Shown piece by piece: positions 1 through 8,935 of a stretch of DNA of 55,640 nucleotides. Positions within the stretch are counted from its first letter, which is position 1. The number at the start of each line of letters is the position of its first letter. The translations under genes were made by a program, and so were the position numbers. This DNA comes from Lachnospiraceae bacterium. Lineage in GTDB: Bacteria > Bacillota > Clostridia > Lachnospirales > Lachnospiraceae. The stretch spans positions 1 to 55,640 of the forward strand of contig JAJQDT010000062.1 of assembly GCA_021202075.1 (NCBI GenBank). Direction: 5' to 3'. The notes under the pieces are model-generated. The model did not search any database, was not told the DNA's origin, and was given only the letters and a program-made list of their open reading frames with translations.

Positions 1-636
1 AAGTGGAGGATTCAGGTACCTAAAGCCAGCCGCCGCGGAGCGGCTTGGTACAATAATAAGATCACGATTCGGCTGGGAATGGAATTTGGCATACAGCAGC
101 ACACCATCCCGCAATATGAAGCGTTGTTCCGGCGCTATCCCTTTGATTTTATTCTGCTTTCTGTTCACCAGGTCGAGGACAAAGAGCTTTGGACGGGCGA
201 CTTCCAGCGCGACCATACCCAGCGTGAGTTTTATCTGCGATATTACTGGGAACTGCTGTCTCTGGTTGAGAATTACCATAACTACAGCGTCCTGGGCCAC
301 ATGGATTTGATTTCGCGGTATGACACGATCGGCGATTTCCCGTTCTCTCAAGTAGAACATATCATTGAGCAGATTTTAAAAAGGGTGATCGCAGACGGCA
401 AGGGGATTGAGGTCAACACATCCTGTTATCGGTATGGACTGGACATGACGCCATGCAGAGAAATTCTGGGAATGTATCGTGACCTTGGAGGCGAGATTCT
501 GACGATTGGTAGCGACAGCCATAAGCGGGAACACCTTGGCGTTTATATACCGGAAACGATGAACGAACTGAAAGGCATGGGATTCAAACAGATTTGTACG
601 TTTGAACACATGAATCCAAAGTTTCATCCGTTATAG
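1..636 (+). CDS. PHP-family histidinol-phosphatase-like protein, 5' end outside window
   Basis: The frame is open from base 1; the ATG at 79 is internal because the family segment RLGMEFG begins before it. The protein looks like the C-terminal two thirds of a HisJ-type PHP phosphoesterase, which removes phosphate from histidinol phosphate or a related sugar phosphate. PHP signatures visible are the GHMDLISRYD segment and, near the end, GSDSHKREHLG, both carrying expected metal ligands. The first 20 codons look unlike the family and contain a GC-rich inverted repeat at 26-48, so the upstream part may be rearranged or disrupted. No partner gene is visible. Family assignment is good; exact substrate is not known. 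Confidence 0.75.
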   Translation, partial: KWRIQVPKASRRGAAWYNNKITIRLGMEFGIQQHTIPQYEALFRRYPFDFILLSVHQVEDKELWTGDFQRDHTQREFYLRYYWELLSLVENYHNYSVLGHMDLISRYDTIGDFPFSQVEHIIEQILKRVIADGKGIEVNTSCYRYGLDMTPCREILGMYRDLGGEILTIGSDSHKREHLGVYIPETMNELKGMGFKQICTFEHMNPKFHPL

Positions 637-778
637 TAGTTCCGTTGGCGAGCGCTATCCAGAATCACAAAGGGGACTGTCTCTTTGACTCTTGGAGGTG
701 CTGCAGGAACCGGCAGATTTGAAAATTTCGCCGTTTGAGAAAGGTATATCCTCCCGTCCCCGCCGCAGAGGATACCCA

Positions 779-1352
779 TTATCGCTCAAAAGGCAACGTC
801 AGTTTTTTCAGGAGATCATCAACAGGCAGCGATAAAATATGTGAGATCGCCCGTTTTGCGTAGATATTGCTTTTAATCGTATTCGGCTCCACCGGCTTCA
901 CAATCTCCGCTGTCCCTTTCACAAAATCAAAAGAAATCTCTCCCCATTCGCCGTTGTAGTCTACCTGATATTCGTAGACTGCGGCGGCGATTTTTTTGTT
1001 TCTTCTTTCTTTGGGATTTTCGTTTCAGCTCCACCACATGAAGCGCACCGGCCTCTACCAGATTTTTCGTCAGCTTCTCCAGCGCCCGGTGGTAGGCCCG
1101 TTCTGCGCCGCTGGCGCTGCTGCCCTCAAACATGGTCGCCAGATCGTCAAATGTAGTTCTCATCGACAATGGGCTTACCCGCCCGCAGGTCATACAGATC
1201 GCGTTGCGCTTTTCCAGGTATATCTGTTCCCTATAGCTGAGTTTATCAAAGGCGGCCTGTACCGCTTTTGCCTGCATCCCGTTCCAGAGAATGAGTGAGA
1301 AAACATGACGGTTCGCATTTACGAAAAGTTCCTGCCATGAAAGATGTTCATC
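779..1352 (-). pseudogene. Sigma-70-like regulator of a mobile element, frameshifted and 5'-truncated
   Basis: Read on the minus strand, the frame gives a helical DNA-binding protein with the segment LSYREQIYLEKRNAICMTCG, of the type found as small sigma-70-like regulators in clostridial conjugative elements. The longest single frame covers 927-1277, but the family-like tail continues in another frame down to the TAA at 779-781. The switch lies in a run of seven A (minus strand) at 990-996; removing one A restores the frame. Upstream of the ATG at 1277 the frame stays protein-like up to a TGA at 1353-1355, so the N-terminus is also lost. It is either decayed or carries a homopolymer error. 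Confidence 0.6.
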
Positions 1353-1432
1353 TCAATTTTCTTTACCAATGAGCCACCCCGTGATTTTTATGGTACAATG
1401 GTTCAAACCAATCAACGAAAGGATTGTCTGAT

Positions 1433-2077
1433 ATGGATGTCATAAAAGAACGCCACAGTGTGCGTCAATACACGGAAAAGAAAATCGAAATGGAGAAAAG
1501 GACTGAACTAAATGCGCTTGCGGATAAAATCAACTCAGACACCCGGATGCACATTCAGATTCTGTACGACGAGCCGAAATGCTTTGACGGCATAATGGCT
1601 CACTACGGAAATTTCAGTAATGTGAAAAACTACATCGCGCTTGTAGGCCCGGCGACGAATGGAATGGAAGAAAAGGCAGGATACTATGGCGAACAGCTTG
1701 TCCTGAAAGCGCAGGAAATGGGACTTAACACCTGTTGGGTTGCCCTGTCGCACGGCAAGAGCGCCGCCGTCATTGGAAAAGGCGAGAAATTATTCTGCCT
1801 GATTGCATTGGGTTACGGCGTTAATCAGGGCTGTGCGCACAAATCAAAAGCTATGGAAGAAGTCTGTAAAGTGACAGGCACCATGCCTGACTGGTTCAAA
1901 AAAGGAATGGAAGCTGCCCTGCTTGCACCCACGGCACTGAACCAGCAGAAGTTCTGTTTTACCCTGGAGGGAGACACTGTTACGGCGAAAGTCAGGGGCA
2001 TGGGTTTTTATACGAAGATAGATCTCGGTATTGTAAAATACCACTTTGAGCTGACATCAGGAGTTAAAGTGTTATGA
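1433..2077 (+). CDS. Nitroreductase family protein
   Basis: The protein begins MDVIKERHSVRQY, the classic opening of FMN-dependent nitroreductases, which reduce nitro groups or quinones with NAD(P)H. The Arg-His-Ser-Val-Arg stretch normally contacts the FMN phosphate. The layout matches the TM1586-like subgroup, with two half-domains of about 100 residues each; the second contains the LLAPTALNQQ segment. I chose the ATG at 1433 over the TTG at 1424 because the AAAGGA box at 1417-1423 sits 9 bases before it but almost touches the TTG. The gene overlaps the following ArsR gene by 4 bases, so the two are translationally coupled. Confidence 0.85.
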   Translation: MDVIKERHSVRQYTEKKIEMEKRTELNALADKINSDTRMHIQILYDEPKCFDGIMAHYGNFSNVKNYIALVGPATNGMEEKAGYYGEQLVLKAQEMGLNTCWVALSHGKSAAVIGKGEKLFCLIALGYGVNQGCAHKSKAMEEVCKVTGTMPDWFKKGMEAALLAPTALNQQKFCFTLEGDTVTAKVRGMGFYTKIDLGIVKYHFELTSGVKVL

Positions 2078-2439
2078 ATACTTTGGAAAATGAAATTTCG
2101 CAGCTGTCACAGGATTTTGTGGAATGCCAAAAGATTCTGACTGCGCTGGGGGATACTAACCGGCAGTATCTGATTCTTGAAATGATGAAAATAGAAAACT
2201 GTTCCGGGGTAAGGGTTATAGAGATTACAGAACGGACACACCTGTCAAGACCGGCGGTATCCCACCATCTGCAGATACTCAAGGATGCGGGAATCTTGAA
2301 GATGCGGCGTGAAGGTACGAAAAACTACTATTATTTCGACAGGGAGCAGTCTGCCATCCAACGGCTGATTGATGCCCTGACGAAAGCAAAAGCGATTACA
2401 TCCATGCTGCCGGACGATATCGATTCAGATGAAGCGTAA
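2074..2439 (+). CDS. ArsR-family winged-helix transcriptional regulator
   Basis: This 121-residue protein has the layout of ArsR/SmtB repressors: a helical start, then a winged helix with recognition segment TERTHLSRPAVSHHLQILKD (residues about 50-70) and a wing with GTKNYYYFD. No cysteine pair typical of metal sensing is visible in the recognition helix, so the signal need not be a metal. It starts inside the stop of the nitroreductase (ATGA overlap) and is followed after 33 bases by a metallo-beta-lactamase-fold hydrolase, so it probably controls this three-gene operon. Confidence 0.88.
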   Translation: MNTLENEISQLSQDFVECQKILTALGDTNRQYLILEMMKIENCSGVRVIEITERTHLSRPAVSHHLQILKDAGILKMRREGTKNYYYFDREQSAIQRLIDALTKAKAITSMLPDDIDSDEA

Positions 2440-2472
2440 ATATCTCCGCTTGCAAAGGAAAGGAAACAATCC

Positions 2473-3279
2473 ATGATACGAATCCACATTTTTCATGCCG
2501 GCAGTGTGATAGTAGACCGTGCGATTCCATATAAGGGGAAGAATCCTCTGGCGGTGACAGGAATGTTCCGCAGTGCTGACAAGAAGCTGACGCTGCCGGT
2601 TTCCTGTTATCTGATTGAACACCCAAAGGGAAGGATTTTGATTGACAGTGGCTGGGATACAAAATATGCCCATGAACAGCCGCACCGCTTTATCGGCCTG
2701 CTTAATAACATCAGCACTCCGGTTATCACGGACAAAGAAGGTATCGTCAGCCGATTAGGTGAAGTCGGCCTGCGCCCGGAAGATATTGACTGCGTTTACT
2801 TCAGCCATATGGATTTTGACCACACCAGCGGAATTCCTCTGCTGAAGGGAGCAAAAAAATTCAGTGCCGCCAAGGAGGAGCTTGCCGATGCAGATAAATA
2901 TTTTTTCCGTTATGTAAAAAAGAATTGGAGTGGGATTTGCGTTGAGCCGTTCCTCTATGAAAACAACGGCATTGGACCGGCGGGGCGCTCCCACGATGTG
3001 TTTGGAGACGGGAGCATACTGCTGGTAAACACGCCTGGACATTCCCATGGACACTTCAGTGCTAAAATATCGGCAGGCGGAAAATATGTTCTCCTGGCAG
3101 GGGACAGCGTTTACACGCAGCGCTCCATAAAGGAGCATATCATTCCCGGTTTTACAGTGAGCCAGGAGCTTGCCCAAAAGTCTTTGGAATGGGTGTGCGC
3201 CTGTGCCGCAGATCCTGATTGCCTGCTGGCTGCGCCAAACCATGACCCGGAAATCAAAGAACAGGTAATCGAGTTATAG
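2473..3279 (+). CDS. Metallo-beta-lactamase-fold hydrolase, N-acyl homoserine lactonase-like
   Basis: The 268-residue protein carries the metal-binding signature SHMDFDHTSG (about residues 115-124), then HSHGH (about 193-197), an Asp in AGDS, and a late His in APNHDPE, which together build a di-zinc site. The order and spacing resemble AhlA/AttM-type lactonases that open the homoserine lactone ring, but many relatives hydrolyse other lactones or esters, so the substrate is open. The start at 2473 follows a purine-rich AAAGGAAAGG box at 2455-2466. It is the last gene of the operon with the nitroreductase and ArsR genes. Confidence 0.82.
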   Translation: MIRIHIFHAGSVIVDRAIPYKGKNPLAVTGMFRSADKKLTLPVSCYLIEHPKGRILIDSGWDTKYAHEQPHRFIGLLNNISTPVITDKEGIVSRLGEVGLRPEDIDCVYFSHMDFDHTSGIPLLKGAKKFSAAKEELADADKYFFRYVKKNWSGICVEPFLYENNGIGPAGRSHDVFGDGSILLVNTPGHSHGHFSAKISAGGKYVLLAGDSVYTQRSIKEHIIPGFTVSQELAQKSLEWVCACAADPDCLLAAPNHDPEIKEQVIEL

Positions 3280-3295
3280 ACACAGCTGTAAAAAC

Positions 3296-3333
3296 AACGC
3301 CCATCGGAGAAAACAAAATCTCCGATGAGCGTT
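3296..3333. terminator. Hairpin between convergent genes
   Basis: AACGC-C-CATCGGAGA pairs with TCTCCGATG-A-GCGTT across an 8-base loop. It lies between the end of the lactonase-like gene and the end of a truncated minus-strand gene and could stop transcription from both sides. A near copy occurs at 49849-49888. Confidence 0.65.
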
Positions 3334-3335
3334 AA

Positions 3336-3458
3336 TCATATCCGGATTGCGATGATCTCATTGTCATAACAGGGAATCTGCAAAGCGTCAGATAAACGCT
3401 TTCCAAGTTCTCTGCCTCCACTGCCAAATTCCCGACTGACTGTAATAATCATGTTCAT
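3336..3458 (-). pseudogene. Cytidylate kinase-like protein, 40-residue N-terminal remnant
   Basis: The minus-strand frame begins MNMIITVSREFGSGG and continues through KRLSDALQIPCYD, matching the P-loop N-terminus of the cytidylate-kinase-like (AAA_26) family. A full-length relative is present at 14824-15402. Only 40 codons remain before a TGA, against about 195 in that relative, so most of the nucleotide-binding domain is missing. The start is well supported: the GGAGG box lies just after the stop of the MATE gene upstream. It is a truncated end of the MATE operon, probably without function. Confidence 0.7.
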
Positions 3459-3464
3459 TTCCTC

Positions 3465-4784
3465 CTATGCTTTATCAAATTGAATACCGTTCCTCTCTGA
3501 GTGTCTCAGGAGAAGGATTGCAAATATCAGAACAATCGCTTCATAAATGCCGAAGGTATACCAGACAGTGTTTGCGCCGAAAATCTCCGGCAGCAGCATG
3601 ATAATCAGCACGCTCACCACAAGGCTGCGCAGGACATTCAGTATGATGGCGTACACAGACCGCTCTGTGGAATACATATAAGCGGAGATCATCACGTTAA
3701 AAGCCATCAGGAGAAACCCCCACGCATACTTCGGCAGCACCCCAAGTGTGTATTCGATTGTTTCCGCATCTGAGCCAAACAGGATAAAGATATTCCGGCT
3801 CAGCAGGATAATAATGACCGTCAGGACGGCGCTCCCAATCAGGTTGATGCCGAGGCCGACCTTGAAGTAAAATTTCATATCCGTTTCGTTTTTCTCGCCA
3901 TAGCTCTGCCCAAAGAGCGGCTGCAAGCCCTCACTGGTGCCAAAGAAAACCGCCACAGTAAAGGAGGCTACATAGGAGATCAGCGAAAAGGCGTTGACGC
4001 CCAAATCCCCGATGTGCGAAACGAGAACAAGATTCATGCAGAGTGTCATGACCGGTGTTGCCAGCTGTCCGACGCCCTCCGGCAGACCGTGAACGACGAT
4101 ACTGCGCAGCAGCTTTCCATCCAGCTTCGTTCTTCCAAAACGAAGGATGCCTTTTTTCCGGATGAAGTGTGTCAGCATCACAAGCATACTGATCGTCTGA
4201 GAGACGCCGGTGGCAATCGCCGCGCCCTTTGTCTCCATTCCCAGGGGGAAGATCAGCAGCCAGTCGCCAAAGATATTCGCCGCCGTAGAGATAATGGTTG
4301 CGACTCCCACCAGTCCGGGATCATCGTCATTTCTGCAATAGCTCTGCAATCCCATGTTCAGTCCCGATGGAATGACAAAAAGCGCATACCAGAACAGGTA
4401 GTCTCTGGATAACCTGTGGAAGGTCTCGTTTGCGCCAAACAGGGTGCAAATCGTATCCGTTCCCAATGTTCCTGCCGCAGTTAATACCGCAGCGACGCAC
4501 ACGAGCAATATCATGCCGTTTCGGAACACCCTGTTTGCACCCTCTGTATCGTTCTGACCCAGCCGGACAGCAAAAATAGTCGCGCCGCCAATATTGACAA
4601 GCATGAACAGCGCACCGGTAATCAGAGTGAAGGGCATAACAAGATTGACAGCGCCCAGTCCGTTTGTCCCAATGCCTCTGCCTACAAATATCCCGTCTAT
4701 CACCGTAAACAGGAAAAAGCAGACATTGCTCATCATCGTTGGAATTACAAATTTGAGAATTTTTCTCGTTCTTAAATTTACCAT
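3465..4784 (-). CDS. MATE family multidrug efflux transporter
   Basis: The 439-residue protein is strongly hydrophobic with about 12 membrane segments in two homologous halves, the standard MATE architecture; these pumps export cationic drugs or metabolites using a sodium or proton gradient. The N-terminal half holds FTVIDGIFVGRGIGTNGLGA, a pattern seen in DinF/MepA-like MATE proteins. The start follows AAGGAGG at 4794-4800. The divergence from the other two MATE proteins in this window is large, so they are not recent duplicates. A MarR-type regulator lies directly upstream in the same direction and probably controls it. Confidence 0.92.
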   Translation of the reverse strand: MVNLRTRKILKFVIPTMMSNVCFFLFTVIDGIFVGRGIGTNGLGAVNLVMPFTLITGALFMLVNIGGATIFAVRLGQNDTEGANRVFRNGMILLVCVAAVLTAAGTLGTDTICTLFGANETFHRLSRDYLFWYALFVIPSGLNMGLQSYCRNDDDPGLVGVATIISTAANIFGDWLLIFPLGMETKGAAIATGVSQTISMLVMLTHFIRKKGILRFGRTKLDGKLLRSIVVHGLPEGVGQLATPVMTLCMNLVLVSHIGDLGVNAFSLISYVASFTVAVFFGTSEGLQPLFGQSYGEKNETDMKFYFKVGLGINLIGSAVLTVIIILLSRNIFILFGSDAETIEYTLGVLPKYAWGFLLMAFNVMISAYMYSTERSVYAIILNVLRSLVVSVLIIMLLPEIFGANTVWYTFGIYEAIVLIFAILLLRHSERNGIQFDKA

Positions 4785-4910
4785 TTGATTTTCCTCCTTG
4801 TGTTTTCCTCATATAAAACAGAAAATGCACCCGGCTATTTCTTCAATAACCGAGCGCACTCGACATCTTCTCCGGCTCCTGCGGCTACGGCCGCAAGCCT
4901 CCGATGAACA

Positions 4911-5372
4911 CTAATCTGTACCAGATTCCATATTTTTTAATTCCTGCTGTATCAGGCTGTTTACCTTTTGTATCAGGCCGATCAGCGTTTCATGCTCCTC
5001 CTCACTCATCCGACGCCATGCCCGTTCTTCGATCCGGTGCATCTGCAAAACATTCTTTTCCACAAACTCTTTTCCCGCATCAGTCAGGAAAGTCTGCTTG
5101 GAACGCTGATTCTCATCATATGGCTCCAGATGAATCAGACCTCTTTTTCGAAGCTGCTTGAATGCGGAGTTCAGCGTGGAACGGCTGAGGTACATCTGCT
5201 CACTGATTTGAGTTTGTGTCGTAACGCCCTCGTAAATCAGCAGAAGGGAGTAATACTCCACTTCAGACAGACCGCAGGATTTTGGAAAGACTGCGTAGGT
5301 ATTGTCCAGTTCCCTTGTGACATCCCGGAATGCTGCCAGTGTGTTTTGAACTTCTGCGTTTTGCTCTGCCAT
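4911..5372 (-). CDS. MarR-family transcriptional regulator
   Basis: A 153-residue winged-helix protein with the MarR layout: dimerisation helices at both ends, recognition region EQMYLSRSTLNSAFKQLRKR (about residues 68-87) and a wing with DENQRSKQTFLTDAGKEF. It lies 126 bases upstream of the MATE gene in the same direction, a common MarR/MATE arrangement in which the regulator represses the pump until a ligand binds. A short palindrome at 5403-5414 just upstream could be its own operator. Confidence 0.88.
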   Translation of the reverse strand: MAEQNAEVQNTLAAFRDVTRELDNTYAVFPKSCGLSEVEYYSLLLIYEGVTTQTQISEQMYLSRSTLNSAFKQLRKRGLIHLEPYDENQRSKQTFLTDAGKEFVEKNVLQMHRIEERAWRRMSEEEHETLIGLIQKVNSLIQQELKNMESGTD

Positions 5373-5402
5373 AAGTCACCCCATATATCCGAATTCGCAC
5401 TT

Positions 5403-5414
5403 TACGATTTCGTA
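5403..5414. promoter_or_regulatory. Candidate MarR operator
   Basis: TACGA-TT-TCGTA is a short perfect inverted repeat 30 bases upstream of the MarR start, in the expected place for autorepression. Assignment is by position only. Confidence 0.35.
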
Positions 5415-5548
5415 CAGTCGGTAGTATATATGGCTTTTGGTGTATAGTCAAGAGGTATTTTGTAAATAATTTTTGAATTCATTACATGTTACTCATGGTT
5501 CCCCTAAATTAAGCATTTATTATATTGATGATGTCAGCAATATCGCAA

Positions 5549-5592
5549 GAGAAAAAAATAACGCCTACCAGGGAAATAGCTCCCCAGTAGGC
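5549..5592 (-). terminator. Intrinsic terminator at the end of the IS21 remnant
   Basis: On the minus strand GCCTAC and GTAGGC arms with inner G/C pairs are followed by GTTATTTTTTT. It would stop transcription coming from the IS relic. Confidence 0.65.
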
Positions 5593-5636
5593 ATCATTAT
5601 GTTTGGTATTATTAATTTTACACCCTTGTGTGCAAT

Positions 5637-5965
5637 TTGCGCCGGCCGGCGGCCAGTGATGCGTTTCAGAACGGCCGGTCGTCGCTGCCAAAACGGCCAC
5701 CTTTTTAACCGTTTTATTTGCTGTTAATTACTATAGTATAGTGCCTTGTTGCCCGCTTCAGGATTGCGTTGGCCGATACCTCGTCATTAAGAATCATAGA
5801 TGACCAACTCTTGGGTTCTCTCTGCGAACAGACGATCGTGCTCTTTTGAGATTCGCATCTCTTTTCCAAGACCATGAACAGGATCTTAACCTCTGATTCA
5901 TCTGTTATGGTGTGGAGCAGAAAATCATCAAGGATCAATAGATCCAGTTTCATCAGCAACTTCAT
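5637..5965 (-). mobile_element. IS21-family remnant with the C-terminal part of IstB
   Basis: The frame at 5714-5965 encodes 83 residues that match the C-terminal half of the IstB ATPase helper: LLILDDF (Walker B region), then STIVCSQREPKSW and NAILKRATR. The Walker A part and the IstA transposase are missing. Beyond the stop, 5637-5712 is a GC-rich stretch rich in CGGCCGG that resembles the end of such elements. This is a dead insertion sequence. Its internal ATG at 5965 is only the first Met in the surviving frame. Confidence 0.65.
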
Positions 5966-6029
5966 GCTTTGTAAAAATCATTCTGTTCTAATTTGTCACC
6001 GACAAACTGTATAGAGTGCTAATCCGGCC

Positions 6030-6614
6030 TCATTCCGAATATATATGTTCCCCAAAGTCATATGCTTTCTGCAAGTAATCTGTTTTATCAATCTGTGCTT
6101 TACCGTTCGTGTCTCCGCAGCCACCAGCAAGAAGCATACCTCTGTCCTGAAATCCAATATAATTTACGATGGCAAATTGATAATAGGAAACAGCTTGCTC
6201 AAATGTCCAAAAGAAATTGTCTGCTGATGTCATAAGCAGGGCACAATCTTTTACCGGATATTTTTCATATCTACCCAGAGGTGGATTCGGGTCTTCCTCC
6301 GCAATGCAGTAAAACCGTTCGATAAAAGCTTTCAGTCTGGAGGAGAGTGTCCAAAAATACAGTGGCGACGCAAACACGATACAATCTGCGGCCTTGATTT
6401 TTGGCACTATATCATTGAAAGCATCTTTCTGGACACAAGGTTTCCCATAGCGACAGGCATTACAGCCTATGCAGCCTTTTACTTCATTTTTGATTAACGA
6501 AATGACCTCAACGGCATGGTCTGCGTCCATTGCACCTTTCACAAACGAATTGGCGAGTTGCGCTGTATTCCCATTTGGCCTGCCGCCGCCTTGAATAACC
6601 AGTATATTTTTCAA
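6030..6614 (-). CDS. Flavodoxin-fold NAD(P)H-dependent FMN reductase with a cysteine cluster
   Basis: The 194-residue protein opens ILVIQGGGRPNGNTAQLANSF, the phosphate-binding loop of NADPH-dependent FMN reductases and iron-sulfur flavoproteins. It then has GCIGCNACRYGKPC at about residues 47-60, whose closely spaced cysteines could hold a 4Fe-4S cluster as in archaeal/clostridial Isf. ASPLYFWTLSSRLKAFIERF is the conserved second flavin loop. Likely a soluble electron-transfer or quinone/nitro reductase. Its upstream region (6630-6666) is shared almost exactly with that of a DUF2284 gene at 50269, which suggests common control. Confidence 0.87.
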   Translation of the reverse strand: MKNILVIQGGGRPNGNTAQLANSFVKGAMDADHAVEVISLIKNEVKGCIGCNACRYGKPCVQKDAFNDIVPKIKAADCIVFASPLYFWTLSSRLKAFIERFYCIAEEDPNPPLGRYEKYPVKDCALLMTSADNFFWTFEQAVSYYQFAIVNYIGFQDRGMLLAGGCGDTNGKAQIDKTDYLQKAYDFGEHIYSE

Positions 6615-6629
6615 TTATCATTCCTCCAC

Positions 6630-6666
6630 ATTCCGATTTATACCTGAGTACACTTCAGCATTTTAC
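6630..6666 (-). promoter_or_regulatory. 37-bp upstream element, copy A
   Basis: Reading the minus strand towards the FMN reductase, this 37-bp stretch matches 50218-50254 with a single mismatch. It begins with a -10-like GTAAAAT and contains an imperfect dyad AAGT-GT-ACTC. The two downstream genes are unrelated in sequence, so conservation points to regulation. Confidence 0.55.
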
Positions 6667-7346
6667 AATATTTCATTACACTGCAAAATGCGATTAAGTC
6701 TGTCAATGTCATCATAATTTTCAATTGTTGTCGATACACCTAAACTTATAAGCGTACAGCTATCTAACATAGAAGCTACTCCGACAATTTTCCCTGCACC
6801 TGCCTGCACAGCAGATTCAATGCCCGATTTGGCATCTTCAAAAACTACACAATCCGCAATATCTACCTTTATGGCTTCTGCCGCCTTAAGATAAATATCC
6901 GGGTACGGTTTCCCCCGTATCGCGCCGTCATTATAAACAACATCCTCCAACCGAAACCATTTATCAAGACAAAGATGCTCAAAAAAGAATTTGACATTCC
7001 CCAATGCAGATGCCGTAGCGATGGTATGTGGGATACCTCTTGATACTATTTCATCTAAAAAGCGCGGCAAGCCATCTGCCAATTTAAAATCTTCGCTTTT
7101 AATGCACAAATCCCGATAGATTATCTCTTTTTCTTCTTCCAGCTCTCGTATTTCCTGCTTTGAGAAATCCCTCTGCAAAAAATATGAGAGTGTAACATCC
7201 GCATTTCTTCCGTGAACATACTCTTGAAATTCATTATCAGAAATGTCCCGACCTATTTTCTGTTCAATAAATGTTTTCCATGATTCATTTTGAAATGCTT
7301 CATCGAAAAACATGGTGCCGTTGAAGTCGAAAATTACGCCCTTCAT
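6663..7346 (-). CDS. HAD-superfamily hydrolase, beta-phosphoglucomutase-like
   Basis: The 227-residue protein has the HAD order: motif I IFDFNGTMF at the start, a helical cap at about residues 15-85, motif II TIATAS, motif III Lys in RGKPYPD and motif IV VVFEDAKSG. These enzymes move or remove phosphate from small sugars or nucleotides. Motif I has Asn instead of the second Asp of the usual DxD; that Asp acts as acid/base in phosphatases, so catalysis may be altered, although DFNGT occurs in clostridial relatives. The start follows AGGAGG. A palindrome CCGATATATCGG at 7367-7378 sits between the ribosome binding site and a TATAAT box near 7400. Confidence 0.85.
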   Translation of the reverse strand: MKGVIFDFNGTMFFDEAFQNESWKTFIEQKIGRDISDNEFQEYVHGRNADVTLSYFLQRDFSKQEIRELEEEKEIIYRDLCIKSEDFKLADGLPRFLDEIVSRGIPHTIATASALGNVKFFFEHLCLDKWFRLEDVVYNDGAIRGKPYPDIYLKAAEAIKVDIADCVVFEDAKSGIESAVQAGAGKIVGVASMLDSCTLISLGVSTTIENYDDIDRLNRILQCNEIL

Positions 7347-7366
7347 AATCAGCCTCCTTGCATATT

Positions 7367-7378
7367 CCGATATATCGG
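7367..7378. promoter_or_regulatory. Palindrome in the HAD gene leader
   Basis: CCGATATATCGG is a perfect 12-bp palindrome about 20 bases upstream of the HAD start and about 25 bases downstream of a minus-strand TATAAT. It could be an operator; no regulator is assigned. Confidence 0.35.
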
Positions 7379-7506
7379 CTTGTTTCTTCCCTCCGATGCC
7401 CCCATTATATCAGTCTCACCCACCACAAATAAGAAGAATATCTGCATTTTCGCTATGTAAGCAGCCCGCAGGCTGCCCAGGCTATGCCTGTCCACGAGGA
7501 ATCATA

Positions 7507-8040
7507 TCAGACTGGCTCATCATCTGCATCATCTTCGTCAATCTCATAATCCTCGTCGTCATACTCGTCCCCCGGTTCTTCTCCGGAATAGCCGTATCCG
7601 CCGAACGGCTCCAGTTCCTCGCTTTCTTCTTCCTCCTCGTCTTCATAGTCGGCATCCGGATCGGGCTTTGATTCTTCATCCTTTTTTGCTTTGATTCTGC
7701 TGTAAGCGAAGATACCGCCGCCAGCTGCCGCCAGAAGAATTAACAGGAAAACCGGGACCATATTCGCTGTACTTGTTCCACCAGTTTCGGATTCTTCGAC
7801 CAGGTCGCTCTCTGTTTCCGTGGTTCCGTCCTCCATGTCTGTTCCTGAAGCGCCGGTTCCATAGGCTGTCTCGTCCTCTGTCTCTGTTTCCGCTTCGGCG
7901 AGGGACGCTTCATATGCTTCCACATCCTCATCGTCCATCAGAGAAAGCAGGTCGGATTCGTCTACCTGATGTAATAAATCAGTTGAAAGCAATGTAAGAA
8001 GGTAAAATATGATTTTACAGACAGGGCTTCGGACAGACAT
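7507..8040 (-). pseudogene. DUF4366 (CD1107-type) mobile-element membrane protein, C-terminal remnant
   Basis: The frame encodes an acidic, Thr/Ser/Glu-rich linker, one membrane segment (MVPVFLLILLAAAGGGIFAY), a short basic stretch and a long tail of Asp/Glu with Gly/Tyr. This is the C-terminal organisation of DUF4366 proteins from Tn916-like and CTn elements of Clostridia. The catalytic or surface N-terminal domain is missing. The first 20 or so codons run into the opposite-strand DUF1848 gene and are not part of the family, so the true junction is near 7975. Confidence 0.6.
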
Positions 8041-8935
8041 TTCGGCATTCTATTCCAGGTGGTTTGCAAACCGGCTTCAGGCTGGTTTTGTCTGTGTGCG
8101 CAATCCTTATAACCCTGTTTCTGTGACCAGATACACGCTGGCACCGGATGTTGTTGATCTGATCGGTTTCTGCACCAAAAATCCGGCACCAATGTTTCCA
8201 TACATGGATTTGCTTGCGCCCTACGGACAGTATTGATTTGTCACAATAACTCCATATGGCAAAGATATAGAGCCAAATGTACCGGAAAAGGAAAAAGTGA
8301 TGGAGAGTTTCCGGGAACTCGCCAATATCGTCGGAATTGATTCTGTTGGATGGAGGTATGACCCGATCCTGATTTCGGATGTTTATCCTCTGGAACGGCA
8401 TATCTCCGATTTTGAAATGATGGCAGCATACCTGTCTGGATATACAAAGACCTGTGTCATCAGCTTCATTGATATTTACAGAAAAGTCGAGCGTAACTTC
8501 CCGCAGGCGCGGCCGGTTTGTCCCTCAGAACGCATGGAAATCGGAAAAACGTTTGCTGAGATCGGGCGCAAGTACGGTATGACCATCAAAGCCTGCGCGG
8601 AAGGAAATGACCTGGCTCCTTATAGAGTTGACTGCTCCGGCTGCATGACGATTGAAACTTTTGAGAGCGCTCTGCATTGCAGACTGGACGCACCTAAACG
8701 TAAACCTGCTCGCAGTGAATGCACCTGTTATCTGGGAAATGATATAGGAGCATACGATACCTGCGGGCACCTGTGCCGCTACTGTTATGCCAATGCAAAT
8801 GTGGCAGCCGTGAAACAGAATATGCAGCGGCATAATCCGGCTTCTCCATTTCAGATTGGAACGGAAGAACCGGATGATCAGGTTCATGATGCAAAACAGA
8901 CAAGTTGGATTGACAGACAGATGAGGTTGTTTTAA
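8009..8935 (+). pseudogene. DUF1848 family protein interrupted by an in-frame TGA
   Basis: The two frames 8009-8236 and 8297-8935 are in the same register and together give one DUF1848 protein of about 308 residues, from MILQTGLRTDI to DRQMRLF. The sequence between them (from 8237) continues the family without a gap. The only break is TGA at 8234-8236, following PYGQY, where I expect Trp from memory of the family (TGG to TGA). The C-terminal half has the cysteine-rich region DTCGHLCRYCYAN that may bind an Fe-S cluster. No selenocysteine context is evident. The function of DUF1848 is unknown. It is followed in the same frame by a 4Fe-4S fragment. Confidence 0.75.
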
